Positions 1 to 5,101 of a DNA stretch of 5,101 nt are shown piece by piece. Location of the stretch: NCBI GenBank assembly GCA_039931435.1, contig JBDTRY010000264.1:1-5101 (forward strand), written 5' to 3'. Positions within the stretch are counted from its first letter, which is position 1, and the number at the start of each line of letters is the position of its first letter. The translations under genes and the position numbers were made by a program. The notes beneath the pieces were generated by a model, which was not told the DNA's origin, searched no databases, and saw only the letters and a list, made by a program, of their open reading frames with translations. Source of the stretch: JBDTRY01 sp039931435 (GTDB taxonomy: Bacteria; Acidobacteriota; Thermoanaerobaculia; Gp7-AA8).

Positions 1-62
1 TCAGCGCCGATGACGTGGTCCAGCGCATCGAACTGCTCGCCTCATCCAGACGGGAACAGTAA
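1..62 (+). CDS. C-terminal end of an unidentified protein (partial)
   Basis: Reading from base 3, an open frame runs to a TAA at 60-62 and encodes SADDVVQRIELLASSRREQ. The composition (acidic, then an amphipathic helix, then a basic tail) is normal for the end of a bacterial protein, and the frame ends just before the repeat-rich gap begins. The start lies outside the window, so the family cannot be recognised. The gene would converge on the Lon-domain gene at 435-1094. It could be chance, because only 19 codons are visible. Confidence 0.5.
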   Translation, partial: SADDVVQRIELLASSRREQ

Positions 63-90
63 GTCACCTGGCGCGGAACAACGTGTGATT

Positions 91-132
91 CCGAAGCCGG
101 AGGCAAGGATGACAAGCTCCCCATGGAATTTC
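91..132. repeat. Degenerate copy of the palindromic repeat arm
   Basis: Bases 91-108 match the reverse complement of 283-300, inside the main palindrome, at 16 of 18 positions. The copy is followed by GGATGACA-like sequence, the usual outer edge of this repeat. The flanking CTCCCCATG at 117-125 recurs at 176-184, giving a short direct repeat 59 bases apart. This looks like a decayed or rearranged extra copy of the element that fills the gap. Confidence 0.5.
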
Positions 133-154
133 GTGCAAGCGAGAGCACAGCGAG

Positions 155-408
155 GCGCTGAACCAGGGTGAAAAACTCCCCATGATTTTCTAAGCGAGCC
201 TGGCGAATTTGTCATCCCGAACGAGCGAAGCGAGGAGGGATCTCCAGCTGGTTCAACGACACGGCGAGTTCCACAGGAGATCCCTCGCCTTCGGCTTCGG
301 GATGACATGCCTGGCAGGGAGATTCGAGGAGGCCAATGGGGAAAGCACCAAATCTCCGTTGAATTTCTTACAATTCGAAAATAGAGTTTCTTCACCCTGG
401 TTCAGCGC
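155..408. repeat. Outer inverted repeat of a nested palindromic element
   Basis: The 18-base core GCGCTGAACCAGGGTGAA at 155-172 is perfectly repeated in inverse orientation near 391-408. The match extends outward through AAACTC (173-178) against GAGTTTC (384-390) with a one-base indel. The arms bracket the inner palindrome at 210-307, so the whole unit is nested. It occupies most of the 372-base gene-free gap between the partial plus-strand gene and the minus-strand Lon-domain gene. No coding sequence with protein-like composition is visible here. The unit could be a MITE-like or dispersed intergenic repeat, and its transcript would fold strongly on either strand. Confidence 0.65.
210..307. 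repeat. Inner palindromic repeat (TGTCATCCCGAA family)
   Basis: The left arm, 210-245, begins TGTCATCCCGAA and ends GAGGGATCTCC. The right arm, 276-307, is its imperfect inverse with the same 12-base outer and 11-base inner ends. The middle of the arms differs by several bases in length (ACGAGCGAAGCGAG-like versus GCCGAAGGC-like). The spacer is about 30 bases. Repeats of this look are dispersed in many copies in some environmental bacterial genomes. I recall that from general familiarity and have not searched for it. Lying between two converging genes, it could also serve as a bidirectional transcription stop. Confidence 0.75.
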
Positions 409-434
409 TCTTCCCGTGGTTCGTTCCTTGTCTC

Positions 435-1094
435 TCAGTTCCTCTCCGGATCTCCCCGGCGGTACTTCGAGAGGAATTGCAGGTCCTCGATCCGCCTCTG
501 CAGCTCGTTGCCCACCCCTTCCGCCCTGGCCACGACGCTGTCCACCTCCAGAAACCGCTGCTTTTCCTCGAGGTCGATATCCAGCGACATGATCAGGGCA
601 TTCGTCAGCGAATCCAGACCGACGGTCTCCAGCTCCGGCACTTCCATGCGGCCGGGCATGAACTCGATATATCGCTTCGACAACTCAGCCAGCCACTCCC
701 TCTGCGCGTACGCTTCCATCGGCTCCACCGCCCTTTCCGGCTCCACGCTCACCCGGGCGGTTCGATAGGGATCCTCGGAGATCACTTCGAGAATCCGGTA
801 ACGCGTCGTTCCATGAACAAGCAGGTTGAAGCGTCCGTCCTCGAGCTTTGCGGCTTGCTCGATCTGTCCGATCGTCCCGAACGAATGGATGGGAGGATTG
901 CCGTAATAGTCCTGCTCCCATCCCGATTTGAGCAGAACCAGCCCCACCCGGCTATCTCTGGAGAGAATGTCGCTGATCATCTGCAGGTAGCGCGGCTCGA
1001 AGATGTGCAGAGGCAGTCTCGTCTTCGGAAAAAAGACGAGGTTGGGTAGAGGAAACAGCGGAAGGAGAAGCTCTTCCTGAGACCCGGCAGCCAT
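435..1094 (-). CDS. Stand-alone Lon N-terminal (substrate-binding) domain protein
   Basis: This 219-residue protein has the hallmarks of the Lon N-terminal domain family (COG2802-like). Residues 11-36 read LPLFPLPNLVFFP...LPLHIFEPRY, the classic first strands. GTIGQI follows at 73-78, then DGR.NLLVHGTTRYR at 86-100. A helical C-terminal half runs from about 130 to 215, with the EKQRFLEVDSVVAR stretch typical of the helical part of this fold. No Walker motifs and no Ser-Lys protease dyad are present, and the length matches the stand-alone family rather than a broken Lon. In Lon the domain recognises substrates; the role of the free-standing form is not well defined, so a chaperone-like or adaptor role is only inference. 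The ATG at 1092-1094 is the only start that keeps the conserved first strand. No clear Shine-Dalgarno precedes it. The gene is 252 bases downstream of the radical SAM gene, probably outside its transcript. Confidence 0.9.
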   Translation of the reverse strand: MAAGSQEELLLPLFPLPNLVFFPKTRLPLHIFEPRYLQMISDILSRDSRVGLVLLKSGWEQDYYGNPPIHSFGTIGQIEQAAKLEDGRFNLLVHGTTRYRILEVISEDPYRTARVSVEPERAVEPMEAYAQREWLAELSKRYIEFMPGRMEVPELETVGLDSLTNALIMSLDIDLEEKQRFLEVDSVVARAEGVGNELQRRIEDLQFLSKYRRGDPERN

Positions 1095-1151
1095 GCGCCA
1101 ACTTTACGCCAGGAACGAGCCGCGGGGAAGAATCACGTTGGGGGATTGCAT

Positions 1152-1163
1152 CCTCGATCGAGG
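1152..1163. repeat. 12-base perfect palindrome upstream of the Lon-domain gene
   Basis: CCTCGATCGAGG is identical to its reverse complement and lies 58 bases upstream of the Lon-domain start, in the likely promoter region. It could be a regulator-binding site, but a single short palindrome in GC-rich DNA may be chance, and no convincing -35/-10 pair was found beside it. Confidence 0.25.
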
Positions 1164-1214
1164 GACCGCAAAACCGAAGCGTTTGCAATCGCGACATGAC
1201 CAGCATCCTCGTAG

Positions 1215-1233
1215 GGCCGCACGGCGTGCGGCC
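1215..1233. repeat. REP-like hairpin
   Basis: GGCCGCAC and GTGCGGCC form an 8-base perfect stem around a three-base loop. It is the first of several GC-rich palindromes built on a GCGGCC core in the gap between the Lon-domain and radical SAM genes. No T-run follows on either strand, so it is not a standard intrinsic terminator. Confidence 0.6.
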
Positions 1234-1250
1234 GGTACCCCGTGCCATTC

Positions 1251-1316
1251 CATGCGGCCGATCGTTTTACCTGGTGAACCACTCGCGAAGAATATCGGCC
1301 GCATGCCATGCGGCCG
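1251..1316. repeat. REP-like cluster of three CATGCGGCCG units
   Basis: CATGCGGCCGAT at 1251-1262 is inverted perfectly as ATCGGCCGCATG at 1294-1305, and a third unit, CATGCGGCCG, lies at 1307-1316. The second and third units form a 10-base perfect stem around one base (1296-1316). Two alternative hairpins are therefore possible, one large-loop (1251-1305) and one compact. The cluster starts 31 bases past the stop of the radical SAM gene on its transcript, a typical place for REP/BIME elements, which can stabilise 3' ends or mark insertion sites. No associated transposase gene is in the window. Confidence 0.6.
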
Positions 1317-1346
1317 CGCGATGCTGAACCTCTTTGAGGACTCGCC

Positions 1347-2468
1347 TCAGTCGTACCTGGCGAAGACACAGTTGTGACAGATGAAATCTGCCGGCGATTC
1401 TTCGATTCCGTACGTCCAGCGCCGCATCCGGGCCAGATCCGGGCCCGTGAGTACCTGCTCGATGGTGTTCGCTGTGAGATCACCGACGACATAGTTCTCG
1501 TCGTAGTCCTCGCAGCAGAGGAGACATTTGCCCTTCGGGGTAATGTGCAGGTGCTGGATGGGCCGCGACCCGAGGTTGTCGCAGCCTCGAAGACGGCGGG
1601 AAGTATCCGCGGGTCGTAGCCCCACTTCGAGGTACCCGGCGCGGTCCATGACCACGTGTCGCTCGACGGTGAAACGGGTTCCACCGAATCGAGTAGCGAT
1701 CCCTTCGAAATCGTGGTCGTGCTTGGCGTCCCCTGTCCCCAGAACGACGATCTTCATCTGCCGGGCGATGGCGACGTCTTTCACGTAGTCGAGATTGCGC
1801 AGGACGACATTGAGGTGGTCGGCCCCGCGCTCCTGCTTGTAACGATCGCGGTCGAGCGTGGAAAGATTCACGCAGAGATAGCGCAGACCACCGAACTCCA
1901 TGAGACCGTCGACCTTGGCCGGTGTCAGGCCGGAAGCGTTACTGAGGACGGCCGCTGGAAGCCCGGCTTCGACGATGGCCCGGCACTGGGCGACGAATCG
2001 CCGTTCCAGAGTGGGCTCGTTGTAACTCTGCAGAAAAATCCCCTCGATCGTAGAGCGCCACGCGGTCAGCTCATCGATGATCCTTGAGAACATGGCGTCG
2101 GACATGGCCGCCTCTTCCCGAGGATCGATCGATACGGGACAGAAGTAGCAGGCCTGGTTGCAGACGGTGTTCGTCTCCAGGGAAACCACCTTCAAGTGGT
2201 AGCCGCGGGAGAGATCCTCGTCCTCGGAGGAAACGAGCCAGCCATCGTCGGCCAGTCGCTTCGCCACCTCACGCTCGAGGCTTGCGGAGGAGAGGGTTCC
2301 GCTGAAGAGCGACTGAACCGTGTCGAACCGGGCATCGGATCGGTCCATGGAGCGGTCGGTGAGCGGGTTGTAGAGACGGTCCCTTTCCGCGTGCACGAAG
2401 GGGTTCGGTCGCAAGTCCGTCGCGGAGGGAGCGGAATCCTCAATGAAGCTGGAGAGAAGAGAGGACAT
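1347..2468 (-). CDS. Radical SAM enzyme with SPASM-like C-terminal domain
   Basis: This 373-residue protein carries the radical SAM signature CNQACYFC at 103-110 (CxxxCxxC), which ligates the [4Fe-4S] cluster that cleaves S-adenosylmethionine. A SYNEP segment at 148-152 takes the place of the usual GGEP strand. The barrel continues to about 285. The C-terminal part has C296, then GKCLLCCEDY (C315, C318, C319), then VVGDL, and finally CHNC (C364, C367), the layout of a SPASM-type domain holding an auxiliary cluster. Residues 48-79 (FDTVQSLFSG ... LADDGWLV) form a small helical segment ahead of the barrel, loosely like the PqqD-type segments of peptide-modifying members. The ATG at 2466-2468 is preferred because a GAGGT lies just upstream and the frame beyond it (up to a TTG at 2597) reads like untranslated sequence. 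SPASM enzymes often modify peptides or proteins, but the substrate here is unknown. No clear precursor peptide is adjacent; the nearest neighbour is the exported protein at 2594-4693. Confidence 0.9.
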   Translation of the reverse strand: MSSLLSSFIEDSAPSATDLRPNPFVHAERDRLYNPLTDRSMDRSDARFDTVQSLFSGTLSSASLEREVAKRLADDGWLVSSEDEDLSRGYHLKVVSLETNTVCNQACYFCPVSIDPREEAAMSDAMFSRIIDELTAWRSTIEGIFLQSYNEPTLERRFVAQCRAIVEAGLPAAVLSNASGLTPAKVDGLMEFGGLRYLCVNLSTLDRDRYKQERGADHLNVVLRNLDYVKDVAIARQMKIVVLGTGDAKHDHDFEGIATRFGGTRFTVERHVVMDRAGYLEVGLRPADTSRRLRGCDNLGSRPIQHLHITPKGKCLLCCEDYDENYVVGDLTANTIEQVLTGPDLARMRRWTYGIEESPADFICHNCVFARYD

Positions 2469-2482
2469 CAGACCTCGATCAT
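2466..2482 (-). promoter_or_regulatory. Start region of the radical SAM gene: GAGGT and TATGAT
   Basis: On the minus strand the bases before the ATG read TATGATCGAGGTCTG. GAGGT is a plausible though closely spaced ribosome site that supports the chosen start. TATGAT resembles a -10 box, but no good -35 lies 16-18 bases upstream. If the box were used, the transcript would be nearly leaderless, so the promoter reading is weak. Confidence 0.3.
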
Positions 2483-2523
2483 AAGACAAGGGGACGGCGG
2501 CTGAATTCCAGAAAAGGAACGCG

Positions 2524-2564
2524 CCAGGCAATCGGAGGCGTGCCCGACGCGAATGGATGCCTGG
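2524..2564 (-). terminator. Hairpin after the exported repeat protein, possible weak terminator
   Basis: CCAGGCA at 2524-2530 pairs with TGCCTGG at 2558-2564, and a second small stem (GCGT/ACGC around 2542-2546) nests inside. The hairpin begins about 30 bases after the stop codon of the gene ending at 2594. On that transcript it is followed by CGCGTTCCTTTTC, a short, interrupted U tract. It could reduce read-through into the radical SAM gene, but the loop between the stems is large and the U tract is poor. Confidence 0.3.
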
Positions 2565-2593
2565 AGGCTTCGTGCGCCATCGACTACCGGAAC

Positions 2594-4693
2594 TCAATCT
2601 AGGGGACGTCTGCGGCCATCCGGCCGGGCGTCACCCAGCCACACTCTGTGGTCCTCGTCCCAGACCACCAACGGCGAGCCGTTCACCACGGTCAGGCCGA
2701 GATCGCCCTGGGGAGCGCCCCGCGTTAGGTACTGTGGAGTAGAAAAGCCGGTGACGAATGCGCTCTGCATGGTCACGTCGCTTGTCCAGATCCGTTCCCC
2801 GCCAGAGAACGCGACTTTGAACCCCGCTTCATCGGGCGCTACCGCTGCCCGTTCCGCTCCGACTCTGCGAACGTCCACGCCCACCGTCCCTGCCGTCAAC
2901 GGGAAACCCAGATCCACCAGATCTTTCTGATATGTCGTCCAAACGGCCAGAGAATTCTGATCGTTTCCGGCGAATTCGATTTCGTCCGGTTCTGCCGAAT
3001 CCGTCGAGGAGAGGTCCGAGACGGTTCCACCGGGAGTGGCAGTGGCCGCACCGAGGAGGTCATTCTCCCACCACAGAATGCGGAAGTGGTCCCCAGCCCG
3101 AGCCACCGCAGCATGCGTCTGAGGGCGGAGTGAAGGAAGGAGCGGAAATCCCATGGGAACGACCAGAGAGCCGTCCGCACGAAGTGGCGTTCCCATCAAT
3201 TGCTGCGCACGATCGCTCCACACGGCGAATCCCCCGTCGTCACCGGCGGCAACATCCAGGGCAGTTGCCTCGGGGATATGGGAGAGCGTTCCGGCGGTCT
3301 GGCCATCGGCACTGACGGTTATGACCGTCTCATCCCAGCCCAGGAGGAATTGTCCTGCTGCGACGTCGATCTGCGGACGAAGGCCGATGGCGAAGGGAAG
3401 CCGTACCGGGTCGCTGAGAAATCCCCCGGAAGCGTCGATTCGCCTGCTGAACGCAGCCACATTTCCATCGTCGTCAATGGTCTGATTCCAGAAAGCAACT
3501 GCGTACGAGCCAGCGGAGGCGATGAGCGGCTGCGACTGCGTTGCGAAATTCGTAACGGAGATGAGCTCGGGTCTCTCCGCATCGAGATTGCGAAGGGAAT
3601 CGAGAGGAAGGGACAGAATGGCTGTTCCTGTATCTCTTCTCGTGCGGGCGTCTCGAGACGTGGAGAGGAGAAGGGTGGGGGCACCTGAGGCGTCCTCTCC
3701 AACGGCGGCGGTGAGGAAGGGTTCGTCCGATAGCAGCGTAGTCTCGCTGACGACAGCTCCAGAGCCGTCGATGAGCGTTGCCCGAAGTGGACGGCGCCCT
3801 TCCTCCGATAATGCAGCGCCGTGAAGCAAGAGAACGCCGTCCCCGTAGGCGGCCACGTCGAAGACCTGGGAATCATGGATGACCTCGGAGAAAACCGACC
3901 AGCCCTCGTCCGGGGAGAACGATCCGGCGAATACATCGGACTGAGAGACAAGGACGACGCGCGCTCCCGTTGCGAACACCATGGCATTCGCAGCGTCGAT
4001 CCCTTCCGGCATGGAGCTGCGAAACGTTTTCCCGATGCCGCGCTTTTCGATCTCCGTCGCCGCCAGGAAGTCGGCTCCAATCCGGATCAGATACCAGCGC
4101 CCGTTGATAGTCACCAGCTTTTCGGACGACGCGTAGGGATCGAGGTCGACCACCGGCGCAATCGGGTCGAGATTCTCGTCGAGAAAGGCTATGCGTCTGT
4201 GCTCGAACACAACGAGCCAGGAAGTGCCGGTCCAGACAATATCGGTAAGCGTGGGGTAATCGTCCGCGGAACGATTGAGAACATGCTCCGCGCCCAGGGT
4301 ACCGTCCGGACTGACAGTGCGCACCACGACGTTGTCGTACGGGTAGGGGTTGAACCTGGAGTTGGCGATCCCGTAGCCGACTACCCATGATTTTCCACTC
4401 CAGGAAACGGCGGGCGATGTGGCGGACCGCCGGATGAGAAAGGACGTACTGGCCTCATGTCCGGGTCCCAGTACACGGCCATAAACAGAGCCGGTTTCCG
4501 GATAAATGGTGGGCTCGTTCTCCCATACGACCAGGACCGAATCACCTCCACGGGCAGAACGAGCGGACTGGTCGTTGTAAGCAAGATCGCCCAGCCGCGG
4601 CGGAAGCGGCGCGATGGGGCTCCTCGAAGCAAGGAGAGGGAGGGTGGATGCGGTGGATAGAATCAGTACGAGAGAAGACCGGAACAATTTCAT
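2594..4693 (-). CDS. Exported repeat protein of unknown function, probably beta-propeller
   Basis: This 699-residue protein begins MKLFRSSLVLILSTASTLPLLAS, a good Sec signal peptide (basic start, hydrophobic core, likely cleavage near residues 21-23), so it is probably exported. The rest is a string of degenerate units of about 47 residues, each centred on a small-residue turn followed by a hydrophobic strand ending in an aromatic or acidic residue. Examples are SWSGKSWVVGYG (97), VWTGTSWLVVFE (153), AAGDDGGFAVWSD (482), AGNDQNSLAVWTT (575) and VVNGSPLVVWDED (669). I count about fourteen. Such patterns fit beta-propeller blades, though no named family was recognised and no catalytic motif is visible. 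There is no C-terminal anchor or sorting signal. An in-frame ATG at 4735 would add 14 residues, but the 4693 start gives the better signal peptide. Neither has a clear ribosome site. The gene is divergent from the acetyltransferase remnant and 125 bases upstream of the radical SAM gene. Confidence 0.85.
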   Translation of the reverse strand: MKLFRSSLVLILSTASTLPLLASRSPIAPLPPRLGDLAYNDQSARSARGGDSVLVVWENEPTIYPETGSVYGRVLGPGHEASTSFLIRRSATSPAVSWSGKSWVVGYGIANSRFNPYPYDNVVVRTVSPDGTLGAEHVLNRSADDYPTLTDIVWTGTSWLVVFEHRRIAFLDENLDPIAPVVDLDPYASSEKLVTINGRWYLIRIGADFLAATEIEKRGIGKTFRSSMPEGIDAANAMVFATGARVVLVSQSDVFAGSFSPDEGWSVFSEVIHDSQVFDVAAYGDGVLLLHGAALSEEGRRPLRATLIDGSGAVVSETTLLSDEPFLTAAVGEDASGAPTLLLSTSRDARTRRDTGTAILSLPLDSLRNLDAERPELISVTNFATQSQPLIASAGSYAVAFWNQTIDDDGNVAAFSRRIDASGGFLSDPVRLPFAIGLRPQIDVAAGQFLLGWDETVITVSADGQTAGTLSHIPEATALDVAAGDDGGFAVWSDRAQQLMGTPLRADGSLVVPMGFPLLPSLRPQTHAAVARAGDHFRILWWENDLLGAATATPGGTVSDLSSTDSAEPDEIEFAGNDQNSLAVWTTYQKDLVDLGFPLTAGTVGVDVRRVGAERAAVAPDEAGFKVAFSGGERIWTSDVTMQSAFVTGFSTPQYLTRGAPQGDLGLTVVNGSPLVVWDEDHRVWLGDARPDGRRRPLD

Positions 4694-4756
4694 CACCGGG
4701 AGATACGAAACACGAGGGCAAACCGTCGCCACCATTGCGGTGCTAGAGTCCGTTCA
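4694..4756. promoter_or_regulatory. Divergent spacer between the exported protein and acetyltransferase genes
   Basis: This 63-base spacer must carry the start signals of both outward-facing genes if each has its own promoter. TAGAGT upstream of the plus-strand start is a possible -10, but no matching -35 is present. No Shine-Dalgarno is evident for either gene. A small CACC/GGTG dyad is near 4731-4743. Nothing here is strong enough to call a specific site. Confidence 0.3.
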
Positions 4757-5053
4757 ATGAATCCACCCTTCTCCATCCGCGACGTCGTCGCCTCCGACCA
4801 CCAATGGATCCATGCTCTGAACGAGACCGTCGTCCCCTTCGTGAACAGCATTCCACTGAGTGATGTCGAACGGCTGGGAAACATGTGCCATTACTTTCGC
4901 GTGGCACTCCTGGGCGTTGAACCGGCCGGATTTCTCATGGCCATGCCTCCCGAGGCGGACTATGAGAGCGGGAACTTCCGCTGGTTCGTTGAGCGCTATC
5001 CGCGGTTCGCCTACGTCGATCGCATCGTCGTCGCCCAGAGCGCACGGAATTAG
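4757..5053 (+). pseudogene. Truncated GNAT-family N-acetyltransferase
   Basis: The 98 codons match the first half of a GNAT acetyltransferase, most like the COG3818 type. Visible parts are FSIRDVV (strand 1, 5-11), DHQWIHALNETVVPFVNSI (helix 1, 14-32), FRVALLGVEPAGFLMAM (strands 2-3, 47-63), NFRWFVERYPRFAYVDRIVV (73-92), and then AQSAR. In intact relatives the next residues are the (R/Q)xxGxG/A loop that binds the acetyl-CoA pyrophosphate, followed by the rest of the fold. Here the frame reads Asn then TAG. Intact members are usually about 160-200 residues, so the product would lack its cofactor site and should be inactive. Homology ends at about 5047, and AT-richer, non-GNAT sequence follows. 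Interruption by a mobile element is the likeliest cause, but an assembly junction is possible. The ATG at 4757 is the natural start; its ribosome site is weak. Confidence 0.8.
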
Positions 5054-5101
5054 TAAAATTAGGGTCAGAGCCTCTGCACTCCGCCTCACTGATCACTTCA
5101 T
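5048..5101. mobile_element. Probable end of an inserted element (partial)
   Basis: The sequence changes abruptly where the acetyltransferase homology stops. AATTAGTAAAATTAGGG is AT-rich and carries a short TTAG direct repeat. It is followed by CAGAG-C-CTCTG (5066-5076), a perfect 5-base hairpin with a one-base centre. Sequences like AAAATTAGGGTCAGA are, as I recall, common beside IS200/REP-associated tyrosine transposase genes, whose ends carry subterminal hairpins. No transposase reading frame is visible before the window ends, so the element type is an inference. Confidence 0.4.

Noticed and set aside
42..395. 117-codon minus-strand open frame across the repeat region
   Set aside because: It is made of the palindromic repeats; its PSSLRSFGMT-type wording is the usual shadow translation of this repeat, with no protein-family resemblance and no ribosome site.
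91..410. CRISPR array
   Set aside because: The repeats are inverted and nested, not direct and evenly spaced, and no spacer pattern or cas gene is present.
477..1049. 190-codon plus-strand open frame opposite the Lon-domain gene
   Set aside because: It is antisense to a well-recognised conserved gene and has the His/Arg/Leu-rich composition of a GC-rich shadow frame.
1656..2087. 143-codon plus-strand open frame opposite the radical SAM gene
   Set aside because: The opposite strand carries the conserved CxxxCxxC and SPASM-like motifs; this frame has no recognisable domain.
3319..4390. Several long frames on both strands inside the exported repeat protein gene (for example 3319-4080 minus and 3821-4390 plus)
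   Set aside because: Only the main minus-strand frame has a signal peptide and regular repeats. The others are Arg/Ser/Pro-rich or charged shadows of it.
4754..5089. 111-codon minus-strand open frame opposite the acetyltransferase remnant
   Set aside because: It is antisense to clear GNAT sequence, crosses the junction at 5047 and has no family resemblance.
1..5101. tRNA or rRNA gene
   Set aside because: No cloverleaf-like T-loop GTTCGANTC segment with matching acceptor arms, and no rRNA-like stretch, was seen on either strand by eye.

Overview
This is a GC-rich bacterial window, probably from a free-living environmental lineage. The genes use GC-rich codons, Shine-Dalgarno signals are weak, a large secreted repeat protein of unknown function is present, and gaps carry dispersed palindromic repeats. 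The motif TGTCATCCCGAA...GAGGGATCTCC and its 'PSSLRSFGMT'-like shadow translation recall intergenic repeats of Acidobacteriota-like and similar genomes. That placement is a guess from style, not from a marker gene.

Layout from left to right. Positions 1-62 hold the last 19 codons of a plus-strand gene of unknown identity. Positions 63-434 form a convergent, gene-free gap filled by a nested palindromic repeat. Positions 435-1094 (minus) encode a stand-alone Lon-type substrate-binding-domain protein with no ATPase or protease. Positions 1095-1346 are a gap with a cluster of GC-rich REP-like palindromes. Positions 1347-2468 (minus) encode a radical SAM enzyme with a SPASM-like C-terminal cysteine cluster. 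A 125-base gap with a hairpin separates it from 2594-4693 (minus), a roughly 700-residue exported protein built from about fourteen degenerate repeats, probably beta-propeller. A short divergent spacer follows. Positions 4757-5053 (plus) are the N-terminal half of a GNAT acetyltransferase that stops exactly where the acetyl-CoA-binding loop should begin. The last 54 bases are an AT-richer sequence that looks like the end of a mobile element.

Nothing shows that these genes form one pathway. The three minus-strand genes are separated by gaps of 125 and 252 bases holding hairpins or repeats, so they may be separately transcribed. The points most worth a second look are the orphan radical SAM/SPASM enzyme beside the secreted repeat protein, the two unlike palindromic repeat families, and the abrupt break of the acetyltransferase. 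I see no convincing new multi-gene system here.
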